From positions 1-64,000 of the forward strand of contig NZ_JAJAUY010000014.1 in NCBI RefSeq assembly GCF_020532625.1: DNA of 64,000 bases, read 5' to 3'. Source of the DNA: Streptomyces antimicrobicus. Its GTDB lineage: Bacteria; Actinomycetota; Actinomycetes; Streptomycetales; Streptomycetaceae. Of the stretch, positions 32,329 through 47,006 are shown piece by piece (the first letter of the stretch is position 1; each line of letters opens with the position of its first letter). The notes under the pieces are model-generated. The model saw only the letters and a list, made by a program, of their open reading frames with translations, was not told the origin of the DNA and did no database searches. The position numbers were made by a program, and so were the translations under genes.

Positions 32329-33105
32329 TCAGATCCCCACCGTGAAGCCCTGGGTCCAGCCCTGCATCTCCTGGACGATGCTGTCCCACGTTCCTGTGAC
32401 GAGCAGCAGTCCGGTCACGATGAGCATGCCGCCGCCGATCCGCATCACCCACGCGTAGTGCTTCTTCACCCATCCGAACGCACCCAGCGCCTTGCGGAAG
32501 GCGACGGCCGCCGCGATGAACGGCAGGCCCAGGCCCAGGCAGTAGGCGGTGGTCAGCAGGGCGCCGCGGCCCGCGCTCGCCTCGTTGAGCGAGAGGGTGG
32601 AGACGGCGGCCAGGGTGGGCCCCATGCAGGGGGTCCAGCCGACGCCGAAGAGCACGCCGAGCACCGGCGCGCCGATCAGGCCGGCCGTGGGCCGCTTGTG
32701 GAAGCGGAACTCGCGCATCGTGAGTCCGGGGATCAGGCCCATGAAGAACAGCCCGAGCACGATCACCAGGCCGCCGAGGACCTGGGAGATGATCCGCCGG
32801 TTCTCCTGGAGGGTCTCCCCGAAGTAGCCGAAGAGGGCGCCGCCGGAGACGAACACGGCGGTGAAGCCCAGCACGAACAGCCCGGCCCCGGCGAGCATCC
32901 GCCCGCGCCGGGCCTCGGCCAGGTCCGCGCCGCTGACGCCGGTGACGTAGGAGAGGTAGCCGGGTACGAGCGGCAGCACGCACGGCGAGAAGAAGGAGAC
33001 GAGTCCGGCGAGCACGGCGATGGGCAGGGCCAGCAGCAGGGCCCCGCCCAGGACGGTCTCGTTGACGCCGGTCGTCCCGGCGGCGAGGGGGAGCACGTCC
33101 GTCAC
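32329..33105 (-). CDS. ccdA: thiol-disulphide transporter CcdA
   Basis: CcdA carries reducing equivalents from the cytoplasm to the outside to reduce ResA and apocytochrome c. The 258-residue protein has about six helices. The two conserved, membrane-embedded cysteines are in VSFFSPCVLPLVPGYLSYVT and FGVGWTPCMGPTLAAVSTL. The GTG at 33105 overlaps the resA stop, so they are coupled; a longer open frame upstream is in the resA region. It is part of the resA-ccdA-resB-ccsB set. Confidence 0.94.
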   Translation of the reverse strand: MTDVLPLAAGTTGVNETVLGGALLLALPIAVLAGLVSFFSPCVLPLVPGYLSYVTGVSGADLAEARRGRMLAGAGLFVLGFTAVFVSGGALFGYFGETLQENRRIISQVLGGLVIVLGLFFMGLIPGLTMREFRFHKRPTAGLIGAPVLGVLFGVGWTPCMGPTLAAVSTLSLNEASAGRGALLTTAYCLGLGLPFIAAAVAFRKALGAFGWVKKHYAWVMRIGGGMLIVTGLLLVTGTWDSIVQEMQGWTQGFTVGI

Positions 33106-33734
33106 TGCTCCGCCAGCAGCGGGTCGATCATCTTGCGCAGCTGCTCCTCGTTGACGGCGACGAGCGTGCGGGCGGCGATCCGGCCCTGCTTGTCGAGCAC
33201 GATCGTGGAGGGGATCGACTGCGCGTTCAGCGTGCCCTTGGGGAAGCGCAGCATCAGCTTGCCGTCCGGGTCGTACAGGCTCGGGTAGGTGATCCCGAAG
33301 TTCTGCTCGAAGGCGGCGGCGGACTGCTTGCTGTTGTCGCGGGTGTTGATCCCGACGAACGCCACGTCCTTGCCGGCGTCGGCCAGCTCCTTGGAGACCT
33401 TGGCGAAGTACGGCGCCTCGGCGCGGCACGGCGGGCACCACGAGCCCCACACGTTGAGCACCACGACCTTGCCCTTGAGGGTGGTCGTGTCGAGCGTCTT
33501 GCCGTCGACGGTCTCGCCGTCGAGCTTGGGCGCCTCGACCCGCTCGGCCTGGGCGACGGTGGAGATCCCGCCGGCCCCGGTGACGTAACCGCCGCCCGAG
33601 CTCTTGGCGGACTTGCTCCCACCGGCGGAGTCGCCGCAGGCGGTCAGGGTCAGGGCGCCGGCGAGGGTCACCGCGGTCAGCAGGAGCGCGCGGCCACTGG
33701 TCGAGCGGCGGCGGGGGGCGCTGCTAAGGCTCAT
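33102..33734 (-). CDS. resA: ResA/TlpA-type thiol-disulphide oxidoreductase lipoprotein
   Basis: This membrane-anchored thioredoxin-like protein keeps the CXXCH cysteines of apocytochrome c reduced. A signal peptide ends in the lipobox LTLTAC, followed by a serine/glycine linker and a thioredoxin domain with the active site WCPPC in VVLNVWGSWCPPCRAEAPYF at about 102-106. The segment GINTRDNSKQSAAAFEQNFG and the cis-proline in IPSTIVLDKQG are typical of the family. It starts the cytochrome c cassette and overlaps ccdA. Confidence 0.93.
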   Translation of the reverse strand: MSLSSAPRRRSTSGRALLLTAVTLAGALTLTACGDSAGGSKSAKSSGGGYVTGAGGISTVAQAERVEAPKLDGETVDGKTLDTTTLKGKVVVLNVWGSWCPPCRAEAPYFAKVSKELADAGKDVAFVGINTRDNSKQSAAAFEQNFGITYPSLYDPDGKLMLRFPKGTLNAQSIPSTIVLDKQGRIAARTLVAVNEEQLRKMIDPLLAEQ

Positions 33735-33788
33735 GTGAAAAGTTTCGCATGGGCGTTTTCGGCGATCTTCACGCCCCCCACGGGCGTC

Positions 33789-35000
33789 TCAGCCGAGGAA
33801 GCCGCGCCAGCCCGCGGCGGGTGCCTGCCCGGGCGCGAGACTGCGGAGCTTGGCGAGGACGGCGGGGTCCTGGACGTCGAGCCAGTCCACGAACTGCCGG
33901 AAGGACACCAGCCGCACGTCCTTTTTGCCCGACATGCCCTTGAGGGCCTCCTCGACGGCGTCCATGTAGATCCCGCCGTTCCACTGCTCGAAGTGGTTGC
34001 CGATGAACAGCGGTGCCCTGTTTGTCTCGTATGCCCGCTTGAAGCCGCCGAGGTAGGCGGCGGTCGCCTGGCTGCGCCAGGCGGGATGGTTCGCGGGCGC
34101 GCCCTGGGTGGTGTTGCGCGACTGGTTGGCGAGGATGTTGTAGTCCATCGACAGCACCTCGAACGAGTGCCCGGGGAAGGGGATCGCCTGCAACGGCAGG
34201 TCCCACACACCCCCCTTCTTCGCCGGCCACACCTGCCGGCCCCCCGGCGAGCTGGCGTCGTAGCGCCAGCCGAGCGCCTGCGCGGTGGGCAGCAGCTGCT
34301 CCTGGCCGAGCAGGCAGGGGGTGCGCCCGCCCACCAGCTCTTTGCGGTAGTCGAAGGGCAGCGGCTCGACGTCGGTGAAGCCGGTGGCGGTCCGCCAGCC
34401 GGTGACGAACGCCACGGCCTGCTCGATCTCGCTCCTCCAGTCGGCGGACGTCCAGCGCGCCACGGACCCGCTCCCGGCACAGAAGTGCCCGTTGAAGTGG
34501 GTGCCTATCTCGTGCCCGTCGAGCCAGGCCTGGCGCAGGTGGCGCAAGGTGCTGCGCACGTTCTCCTCCTTGAGGTAGCCGATGTCGGACGCCCCGACGG
34601 GATTCCTGGGCGGCCGGTACAGGCCCTTTTTGCCCTCCGGCAGCAGATAGATCCCGGACAGGAAGAAGGTCATCGCCGCGTGGTGGTCCTTCGCGAGCTT
34701 CAGGAAGCGCGGGAAGAGCCCGTTGCCGACCTCCCCCGCCCCGTCCCAGCTGAACACCACGAACTGCGGCGGCGTCTCCCCCGGCTGCAGCGGCCGGGGC
34801 CGGTCCGGCTGGTTCGGCTGCGCCCCGGTGTCGGCGGTGGACCCGTCGCCGATGAGCACGGGCCCCGGCCGCCCGGACCCCCCACCACCCCCGAACCACG
34901 CCCGCCCGTCCCCACCCCCGCACCCCGCGACCCCGACCACGGCCGCGGCGGCGGCGACCCCGAGAGCACTCCGCCGACTGACATCGCCCATCTCGCCCAC
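33789..35000 (-). CDS. exported polysaccharide-deacetylase-like lipoprotein
   Basis: This 403-residue protein begins with a twin-arginine motif (SRRSALG) and a lipobox (VGVAGC), so it is probably exported by Tat and lipid-anchored. The deacetylase-like fold shows the aspartate region VVFSWDGAGE at about 83 and the metal histidine motif HEIGTHFNGHFC near 169-180. Later segments GWRYDASSPGGRQVWP and PGHSFEVLSMDYNIL are conserved in a streptomycete family of unknown substrate. It is 54 bp upstream of resA on the same strand and adjoins the repeat block at its 5' side, so its promoter lies in or near that block. Confidence 0.78.
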   Translation of the reverse strand: MGEMGDVSRRSALGVAAAAAVVGVAGCGGGDGRAWFGGGGGSGRPGPVLIGDGSTADTGAQPNQPDRPRPLQPGETPPQFVVFSWDGAGEVGNGLFPRFLKLAKDHHAAMTFFLSGIYLLPEGKKGLYRPPRNPVGASDIGYLKEENVRSTLRHLRQAWLDGHEIGTHFNGHFCAGSGSVARWTSADWRSEIEQAVAFVTGWRTATGFTDVEPLPFDYRKELVGGRTPCLLGQEQLLPTAQALGWRYDASSPGGRQVWPAKKGGVWDLPLQAIPFPGHSFEVLSMDYNILANQSRNTTQGAPANHPAWRSQATAAYLGGFKRAYETNRAPLFIGNHFEQWNGGIYMDAVEEALKGMSGKKDVRLVSFRQFVDWLDVQDPAVLAKLRSLAPGQAPAAGWRGFLG

Positions 35001-35614
35001 CCCATAGGCCGGTTCCGCCGCGCGGGACTTGTGCGCTCAAGAGCTTGATTCCCTCCCGCGGTGAGGGCATGAGCCCGATTCCGTCACAGAAGGGCACCAA
35101 CCACGCAACAGCCGCCGAGCCGCAACGGGGCGGGCGCCCCGCCCCCCCCGCCGGGGGCGGGGGCGGGGCCCCCCCCCCCGGCCCGGGACGCAGGCCCGGC
35201 CAAGGGCCGGACTGCGGGACGCGGGGTCGGGGGCCCGGGCCGGAGAGCAGGGCGGGGGTCCGATCCGGGCGCAGGCCGGGCGGAGCCGTGGCGCAGGTGG
35301 GGCTCGGGCCGGGCGGCAGGCCGCAGGCCTCGTCGCGCCGCGACGCAAGCCGCAGGCCGTGCCCAGGGCAGCCGCAGGCCGAGGCCGCAGGCGCCCCGAG
35401 GGGCAGATCGGGGCCGCACTTGGGGGCCGAGCCGGGCCGCACGGTGAAGCCTCGGGGCGGGCCGCACGGTGAAGCCCCAGGACGGGGCGCCGGAAGGGGC
35501 CCGGGACGGGCGCACGATGGAGCCTCGGGCTCGGCCGCATGGTCGGGCCCCGGGACGGGCGCACGATGGAGCCCCGGGCCCGGGCGCAGGGTGGCGCCCC
35601 AGGGTGGGGGCGCA

Positions 35615-35722
35615 GGGTGGGGGTGTCCGGGACGTAAAGCGTGATTTGTGGCGTAGCCGCTGCACACGGTGCGGAATCAGGCAGCACCGCCATAAATCAT
35701 GCAGTCCCGGACACCCCCACCC
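35615..35722. repeat. inverted repeat with AT-richer core
   Basis: Arms GGGTGGGGGTGTCCGGGAC (35615-35633) and its perfect complement (35704-35722) enclose a 70-bp core. Inside, TGATTTGTGGCG and CGCCATAAATCA, and GCTGC and GCAGC, form further imperfect pairs. The whole can fold as one long hairpin or could be the ends of a small MITE-like element; no flanking target duplication was found. Confidence 0.65.
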
Positions 35723-35789
35723 GGAGCCCCCACCCCCCGAAGCCACGCCCCGCCCGCGCAACCGCCGAAGCCCAGCCAAGGCCAAGGCC
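35721..35789. repeat. 69-bp perfect direct repeat, copy 1
   Basis: Starts CCGGAGCCCCCACCCCCCGA and ends GCCAAGGCCAAGGCC. It is identical over 69 bp to the copy at 36189-36257, 468 bp away. This copy begins inside the right arm of the inverted repeat. Confidence 0.9.
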
Positions 35790-36188
35790 CGCGGGGCCCG
35801 GCCAGAGGCGCCGGGGCGAAGGCCCGTCCGGGGCGGAGGGCCGAGCCGGGGGCCGAGCCGGAGCCGGGCGGGTGGCCCGGGGTTGGCGCGCGTCGTGCCG
35901 GTGTCGCGGCCGGGCCGAGGACGCGAGGTTGGGGGGCCTGGGCCGGAGGCACAGGGTTGGAGGCCAGGCGGGGGGACCGGCCGCGGACCCGGCCAGGCAC
36001 AGGCCGCAGGCCCGTGTCCAGGGCGGACGGACGCCGAGGGCGCAGGCCCGGGTCGCGCCGAGGGCCGCAGGCCGAGCGCAGTTGAGGGTCCAGCCGGGGC
36101 GCACGATGGAGCCCCGGGGCGCGGCACAAGGTGGGGCCCCGGGACCGGGCGCAGGGCCGGGCCCCAGGGTGGGGGCGCACGATGGAGC

Positions 36189-36257
36189 CCGGAGCCCCCA
36201 CCCCCCGAAGCCACGCCCCGCCCGCGCAACCGCCGAAGCCCAGCCAAGGCCAAGGCC
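36189..36257. repeat. 69-bp perfect direct repeat, copy 2
   Basis: Identical to 35721-35789. This copy ends about 25 bp from the stop codon of the histidine phosphatase gene, so it is just downstream of that gene's coding end. Confidence 0.9.
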
Positions 36258-36281
36258 AAAACCCCGGCCCCCACGGGCGTC

Positions 36282-36958
36282 CTACGCTCCGAACGCCTTC
36301 CCCTTCCCCTTCACCGCCTTGGCCCCCGCCAGCAGATGCGCCGGCACCAGATCCCGCGCCGGCTCGCTGTACCCCACGGAAACGATCCGGTCCCCGCGGT
36401 ACGTGAACGACGTCAGCGAAGCCAGGGTGCACTGCCTGCGCCGCGGGTCGTGCCACAGCCTCCGCTTCTCCACGAAGCTCCGCACGATCCAGATCGGCAG
36501 CTGGTGGCTGACGCACACCGCCTCGTGCCCCCGCGCCGCGTCCTTCGCCGCGTCCAGCGCGCCCATCATCCGCACGACCTGCTCGACGTACGGCTCGCCC
36601 CACGACGGCTTGAACGGGTTCGTCAGGTGCTTCCAGTTGGACGGCCTGCGCAGCGCGCCGTCCCCGACCCCGAACGTCTTGCCCTCGAAGACGTTCTCCG
36701 CCTCCAGCAGCCGCGCGTCGGTGGCCAGCTCCAGCCCGTGGCTCTTGGCGATGGGCGCCGCCGTCTCCTGGGCGCGCTCCAGCGGCGAGGAGACGACGTG
36801 CGTGATGTCGCGCCCCTCCAGGTGCTCGGCGACCCGGTCCGCCATCTGCCGCCCGAGGGCGGACAGGTGGTACCCGGGCCGGCGCCCGTACAGCACGCCG
36901 TCGGGGTTCTCCACCTCGCCGTGGCGGACGAGGTGGACGACGGTGATCTCCCCCTGGC

Positions 36959-36962
<4 letters not shown>
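36282..36962 (-). CDS. histidine phosphatase family protein (phosphoglycerate-mutase-like)
   Basis: This 226-residue member of the histidine phosphatase superfamily has a catalytic histidine in [15 protein letters not shown] at about 13 (RHG motif). The second site histidine is in [16 protein letters not shown] and the acid/base region in [15 protein letters not shown]. It may act on a small phosphorylated metabolite; true glycolytic mutase activity is not implied. The ATG at 36962 overlaps the hemL stop as ATGA, so the two are coupled. The C-terminus is lysine/glycine-rich ([13 protein letters not shown]). Confidence 0.9.
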
Positions 36963-38281
<1,319 letters not shown>

Positions 38282-38415
38282 GGTCTCACCAGGCCGCGAC
38301 TGTCTTGCGGACGGGCGTTTCACCGCGCCGCCGCGGGGGAGGTCACTGCCATGATGATCAGGCTGCGTGGCGGGGGCCGCGGGGCCGGGGCAGGCAAGAC
38401 CAGTCGGGTGGAGAT

Positions 38416-39369
38416 ATGCAACGCGGTGGTGGACCGGGCGAGGGCACGGACGGCCTGGACCCGCAGCGCGCCCGTGAGGCCCGTGAGGCCCGCCGCCGCG
38501 GCAAGCACCGGCGGAACGCGGCCGCGGAGCAGGCCGACACCGCCGGGCCCGCCGGCGCGGGGAGCCCGCGCGGCGCGGAAGCGGAACCGAAGCGGGACCG
38601 CGACCGGCGCGAGCCGGGTGGACCCGCGCTCGGCGGCACCGCGCTCGGCGGCCCCTCCACCGGCGGCTCCTCCCCCGGCGGCCCCCTCGGCGGCCCGGCC
38701 CTGGGCGGGCCTCCCCTCGGCGGCCCTGCCCTCGGTGGCCCTGCCCTCGGTGGCCCTGCCCTCGGCGGCCCCCTCGGTGGGACGCCCCTGGGCGGCTCGC
38801 CGCTCGGCAGCTCCTCGCTCGGAGGGTCGTCCGCCCTGGGCGGCCCGTCCCTCGGCGGGCCGTCGCTCGGCGGCCCTTCCCTCGGCGGCCCGGCGGTCGA
38901 GGGTCCTGGCTCGGCGATCGGGGGCCGCGGCATGGGGGTGACGTACAAGTACTTCGGCGCCCCGGACGGCGCCACGGCCGCCCGGGTGCCGATCTCTATG
39001 CGCCCGGAGGAGCTCGGCGGCGACGAGCTCGGCATGGGCGGCATGTTCACCAAGATCAAGCCGGAGACGGTGGCCGCGATGGTCCTGACCGGCATCGAGG
39101 GCATACCGCTGCACAAGGTGCCGCCGCTGGAGCTGGTGGTCCTCCACCCCGACTACGCGGTGGTCAAGCTCCCCATGACCGTGGTCGACCCGCTGCGTGA
39201 GATCGGCGAGGAGTCGGTCGGCGCGGCGGCCTTCATCTGGTCCACGGTCCCCGACCGCGGCGGCCCGAGCGACGCCTTCAACGTCTACCAGCTCCTGCAC
39301 GAGTGGCAGGACTTCTCCCAGCGCCTGCACGAGGCGGGCCACCAGCCGTACTGCTTGGTGTGGCCGTGA
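38416..39369 (+). CDS. hypothetical protein with glycine/proline repeat tract and conserved C-terminal domain
   Basis: This 317-residue protein is divergent from hemL. Residues 1-65 are charged and disordered. About 66-165 form a low-complexity tract of GGPxLGG-type units (about 20 copies), probably extended and flexible. The last 150 residues are an ordered domain ([80 protein letters not shown]) shared, from memory, with short streptomycete proteins next to hemL. The ATG at 38416 has GGTGGAG upstream. Function is unknown; the repeat tract is probably a recent expansion. Confidence 0.7.
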   Translation: MQRGGGPGEGTDGLDPQRAREAREARRRGKHRRNAAAEQADTAGPAGAGSPRGAEAEPKRDRDRREPGGPALGGTALGGPSTGGSSPGGPLGGPALGGPPLGGPALGGPALGGPALGGPLGGTPLGGSPLGSSSLGGSSALGGPSLGGPSLGGPSLGGPAVEGPGSAIGGRGMGVTYKYFGAPDGATAARVPISMRPEELGGDELGMGGMFTKIKPETVAAMVLTGIEGIPLHKVPPLELVVLHPDYAVVKLPMTVVDPLREIGEESVGAAAFIWSTVPDRGGPSDAFNVYQLLHEWQDFSQRLHEAGHQPYCLVWP

Positions 39370-39820
39370 CGATGCGCCACCGTTCCGGCCTGGCTGCGGC
39401 GACGGCGTAGGGCCGCGGCCCGGTCGGTCCCCGGGGCGGCGGCAGCCTGCCCGCCAGGAGGGCGCGATCCCCGACGCCGGGCCCCGCAGTCGGTCGGCGG
39501 CCAGCACGCCAAGGCCCGGCACAGCGCGGCACGGCCCGGCCCGGCACGCCACGGCCCGGCACAGCACGCCCCCCACCACACCGCGCCCGGCAGCGTTGCC
39601 GCCGGCCCCGCCCGCCGGCCCCGCCCGCCGCCCCGGCCGGTGGTGTTGCCGGCGGAGCGGTGGGCGGCGCGGCACTTGGCAGTGGCAACAGGGTGCGGTG
39701 TTCCCGTGCGGCCGCCGATAACCGAGGATCTGTTTTGTTTTCGGGCAAGGGTGCGGGCGCCGCCACGGCGGCGTGCCTTCGGTCTCCCCGCCCGCCGGAT
39801 CCGATTGCAGAGCAGGTGTC
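39370..39820 (+). promoter_or_regulatory. 451-bp intergenic region upstream of the NRPS operon
   Basis: No gene is supported here. The first part has short direct repeats of ACGGCCCGGCAC-like sequence (about 39520-39560). Near 39720-39750 there is an AT-richer patch, GATAACCGAGGATCTGTTTT, unlike its surroundings, about 90 bp before the uracil phosphoribosyltransferase ATG; it probably includes the operon promoter, but I cannot place -35 and -10 with confidence. Confidence 0.4.
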
Positions 39821-40492
39821 ATGCCGACCACCGAGAAGGTCCACCAGCTGCCGCAGACCAACCAGCTGCGCGCACTGCACACGATCATCCGCGACCGCGA
39901 CGCCGCCCGCACCGACTTCGTCCACCACTCCCGCCGCGTGATCCGGCTGCTGCTGGAAGCGGCGCTGGACCTGCTGCCGTTCGACAAGCAGGACGTGACC
40001 ACGCCGGTCGGCGAGACGTACCCGGGGCTGCGGTTCACCGGCAAGCTGTGCGCCGTGCCCGTGATCCGGGCCGGCGACGCCATGGCCGACGAGCTGCGGC
40101 AGATGATCCCCGGCATCCGCGTCGGCAAGATCCTCATCCAGCGGGACAAGACCACCAAGCTGCCCCAGCTGCACTACTGGAACCTGCCCGACGACGTCGC
40201 CGACCGCCACGTCCTGCTGCTGGAGCCGATGCTCGCCACCGGCGGCAGCGCCCGTACGGCCATCGAGGTGCTGGGCGCCGCCGGGGTGCGCGAGGACCGG
40301 ATCGTGCTGGTCAACTTCCTGTCCGCGCCCGAGGGCATCGAGGCGGTGCACGCCGCCCATCCCGAGGTCACCATCGTCACGTCCTCGATCGAGGAGCGGC
40401 TCAACGCCGGGGCGTTCATGATCCCCGGGATCGGCGACTTCGGGGACCGCTACTTCGGCACCACCGACTCGGCCCTGGCCGCCGGGCGATGA
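39821..40492 (+). CDS. uracil phosphoribosyltransferase (eukaryote-like form), MinD-like
   Basis: This enzyme converts uracil and PRPP to UMP. The 223-residue protein is closer in layout to fungal/plant-type enzymes (QLPQTNQLRALHTIIRDRDA, KILIQRDKTTKLPQLHYWNL) than to the usual bacterial Upp. It has the PRPP loop VLLLEPMLATGGSARTAIEV near 140-153, and ends GIGDFGDRYFGTTD, the uracil-binding end. It is first in the NRPS operon and its stop overlaps the exporter's ATG (ATGA). In minimycin loci a uracil phosphoribosyltransferase gives self-resistance by enlarging the UMP pool; that role is inferred here. The RBS is weak. Confidence 0.85.
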   Translation: MPTTEKVHQLPQTNQLRALHTIIRDRDAARTDFVHHSRRVIRLLLEAALDLLPFDKQDVTTPVGETYPGLRFTGKLCAVPVIRAGDAMADELRQMIPGIRVGKILIQRDKTTKLPQLHYWNLPDDVADRHVLLLEPMLATGGSARTAIEVLGAAGVREDRIVLVNFLSAPEGIEAVHAAHPEVTIVTSSIEERLNAGAFMIPGIGDFGDRYFGTTDSALAAGR

Positions 40493-41491
40493 GCACGGCC
40501 GGAACCCCCGCGGGAAGCGGCGCGCCCGGTGCCGCGGCCGCCGGCCCCCGGCTCGCGACGGACTCGCTCGTCACCGCGCTGGCCCCCGCCGTATGGGGAT
40601 CGACATACCTGGTGACCACCGAGTTGCTGCCGCCGGACCGGCCCCTGCTCGCGGCCACCGCACGGGCGCTGCCCGCCGGGCTGATCCTCGTGGCGCTGGG
40701 CCGGACCCTGCCGCGCGGGGTGTGGTGGGGCCGGGCCCTGGTGCTGGGCGTGCTGAACATCGGCGCGTTCTTCTACTTCCTCTTCCTCGCCGCGTACCAC
40801 CTGCCCGGCGGCGTGGCCGCCCTGGTGGGCTCGGTCCAGCCGATGTTCGTGCTGCTGCTGTCGGTCCTGCTGCTGGGGGACCGGATCAAGGCGGTGCACG
40901 TGGTGGCGTGCCTGCTCGGCGCGGCCGGGGTCGGGCTGCTGGTGCTCCAGCCGGACGCCGGGCTCGACGCCGTGGGCGTGGCCGGCGGTCTGCTCGCCGC
41001 GGGCAGCATGGCCTGCGGGATCGTGCTGACCAAGCGGTGGGGGCGGCCCGAGGGCGTCGGCCTGCTGACCTTCACCGGCTGGCAACTGGCCGTCGGCGGG
41101 CTGGTGCTCACCCCCGTCACCCTGCTCGCCGAGGGCCTGCCGGCCGCTGTCACCGGGGCGAACCTCGCCGGGTTCGCGTACCTGGGCGGGGTCGGGGCGC
41201 TGTTCGCCTACGCCGTGTGGTTCCGCGGGGTGGAGCGGCTGCCGGCGCTGGCGGTGTCGTTCCTCGGTTTCATCTCGCCGCTCGCGGCCACCGCGCTCGG
41301 CTACCTGGTCCTGGACCAGACGCTCGGCCCGCTCCAGATGGTGGGCGCCGTCGCCGTCCTCGCCGCGGTGTTCGTGGCACAGCCCCGCCCAGCGCGCCGT
41401 CGGGCCGCCGACGCCGCGCGGCACCCGTCCGTGACGTCTCCAGACTCCCTCGACGACGCCACGTCGAGGCCCGTGACCCCTGGCCGAGGCC

Positions 41492-41502
<11 letters not shown>
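40489..41502 (+). CDS. EamA-family drug/metabolite exporter, MinT-like
   Basis: This 337-residue membrane protein of the DMT superfamily has two EamA repeats and about ten helices: LAPAVWGSTYLVTTELLPPD in the first repeat, PGGVAALVGSVQPMFVLLLS and then GVGALFAYAVWFRGVERLPA and VSFLGFISPLAATALGYLVL in the second. The last 45 residues are charged and cytoplasmic. It overlaps the uracil phosphoribosyltransferase gene by 4 nt and the NRPS start by 11 nt. Position suggests export of the operon's product, which fits the transporter of minimycin loci. Confidence 0.87.
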
Positions 41503-45724
<4,222 letters not shown>

Positions 45725-45822
45725 CAGCACCGGCACCGGTCCGGCCGACCGGCCGGGCCCACCGACCGACCTGCCGCGCGCACACCGCCGGCAGGGCACA
45801 CCGAGGAAAGGAACGAAGGAAG

Positions 45823-46059
45823 ATGCCGCACGTCCACGTCCAGCACTACCCGAAGGACAACCTCACCCCCGAGCGCCTGAAGGCCTTCGACGAGGCCGTC
45901 ACCGCCGCCGTCACCGAGACCTTCGGCGTCACCGGCGACAAGGTGTCCATCGCCCTGGAGACCGTCGCCCCCGAGCTGTGGTACGACCAGGTCGTCACCG
46001 CCTTCGCCGCCCGCCGGGAGCTGCTCATCAAGGCCCCCGGCTACTGGAAAGAGGCGTGA
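45823..46059 (+). CDS. 4-oxalocrotonate-tautomerase-family protein
   Basis: This small enzyme-like protein of 78 residues has the catalytic Pro2 of the tautomerase family ([20 protein letters not shown]) followed by a helix and [17 protein letters not shown]. It is placed 98 bp after the NRPS stop with its own RBS (AGGAAAGGAACGAAGGAAG) and overlaps the PsuG-like gene at its end. Tautomerases of this fold move protons between keto and enol forms, so action on an aminoquinone or oxazine intermediate is possible; this is an inference. It is not among the core genes I know for indigoidine or minimycin. Confidence 0.85.
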   Translation: MPHVHVQHYPKDNLTPERLKAFDEAVTAAVTETFGVTGDKVSIALETVAPELWYDQVVTAFAARRELLIKAPGYWKEA

Positions 46060-47006
46060 GCGCGGCCGTGCCGCCCGTGCCGCTGGTGTACTCGGAGGAG
46101 GTCCGTGAGGCCCTCCACGAGGGCCGGGCCGTGGTGGCGCTGGAGTCCAACGTCATCACGCACGGCCTGCCCTACCCGGACAACGCGGCCACGGCCCGCA
46201 AGGTCGAGGCCGCCGTCCGGGCGGGCGGGGCGGTGCCCGCCACCGTCTGCGTGGACGGCGGGGCGATCCGGGTCGGCATGACCGACGCCGACATCGAGCG
46301 CTTCGCCTCCCTGCCCGGCATCCCCAAGGTCTCCAGCCGCGACCTGCCCCTGGTCCTCGCCTCGGGCGGGCCCGGCGCCACCACGGTGGCCTCGTCGCTG
46401 GTCGCGGCGGAGCTGGCCGGGATCCGGTGGTTCTCGTCGGCGGGCATCGGCGGGGTGCACCGGGGGGCGCAGGAGACGTTCGACGTCTCCTCCGACCTCA
46501 TCCAGTTCACCCGGTCCCGGGTCGCGGTCGTCTGCGCCGGCGCGAAGATGATCCTGGACCTGGGGCTGACCCTGGAGTACCTGGAGACCCACTGCGTGCC
46601 CGTCGTCGCGTACCGCTCGGACGACTTCCCGGCCTTCTACTGCCGTACCAGCGGCCACCGGGCCCCGCACCGCGTCGACGACGAGGCCGTGCTCGCCCGC
46701 GCCGTCGAGACGCACTGGGCGCTCGGCAGCCCGACCTCCTTCCTCGTCACCACCCCGGTGCGGGAGGCGGACGCCATAGACTCCGCCGAGGTGGACGCCG
46801 CGATCCGCGAAGCGGTCACGGCGGCGGCCCGGGACGGCGTCTTCGGCCAGGGCCTGACCAAGTACCTGATGCGCGCGGTCGACGCGGCCACCGACGGGCG
46901 CTCGGCCCGGGCCAACATGGCGGTCCTGGCCACGTGCGCCGAGACCGCCGGGCGCCTGGCGGCCGCGCACAGCACGACGATGCGGAGCGGGGGGACGGCG
47001 GGATGA
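46056..47006 (+). CDS. indA: pseudouridine-5'-phosphate glycosidase-like enzyme (PsuG/IndA, MinB-like)
   Basis: This 316-residue enzyme of the PsuG family makes or breaks the C-C glycosidic bond between ribose-5-phosphate and a base. In C-nucleoside loci a relative joins ribose-5-phosphate to the NRPS-derived base. Signatures: [60 protein letters not shown], the catalytic lysine/aspartate regions [20 protein letters not shown] and [19 protein letters not shown], and the C-terminal [20 protein letters not shown]. The GTG overlaps the tautomerase stop, so the two are coupled. Confidence 0.9.
   Translation: MSAAVPPVPLVYSEEVREALHEGRAVVALESNVITHGLPYPDNAATARKVEAAVRAGGAVPATVCVDGGAIRVGMTDADIERFASLPGIPKVSSRDLPLVLASGGPGATTVASSLVAAELAGIRWFSSAGIGGVHRGAQETFDVSSDLIQFTRSRVAVVCAGAKMILDLGLTLEYLETHCVPVVAYRSDDFPAFYCRTSGHRAPHRVDDEAVLARAVETHWALGSPTSFLVTTPVREADAIDSAEVDAAIREAVTAAARDGVFGQGLTKYLMRAVDAATDGRSARANMAVLATCAETAGRLAAAHSTTMRSGGTAG

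Larger units (their letters stand above)
35001..36281. repeat. 1.28 kb repeat-rich, non-coding-looking block
   Basis: This is a GC-extreme stretch between the deacetylase and the histidine phosphatase genes. It contains a perfect 69-bp direct repeat, a perfect 19-bp inverted repeat, and four copies of GCGCACGATGGAGCC at 35510, 35559, 36099 and 36175. Many degenerate phrases resemble GCCCCGGGACGGG. All six frames give only proline/arginine/glycine-rich low-complexity strings without a domain, start signal or conserved length, so I see no real gene. The centre (35634-35703) is the only AT-richer part. Confidence 0.75.

Noticed and set aside
35084..36274. Several 200-500 residue ORFs in the repeat block
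   Set aside because: All frames are Pro/Arg/Gly/Ala strings repeating short phrases on both strands, with no start signal or domain.
39370..39820. Possible CRISPR or regular repeat array in the GGCACGGCCC stretch
   Set aside because: The units are short and irregular and there are no spacers; it is simple GC-rich repetition.
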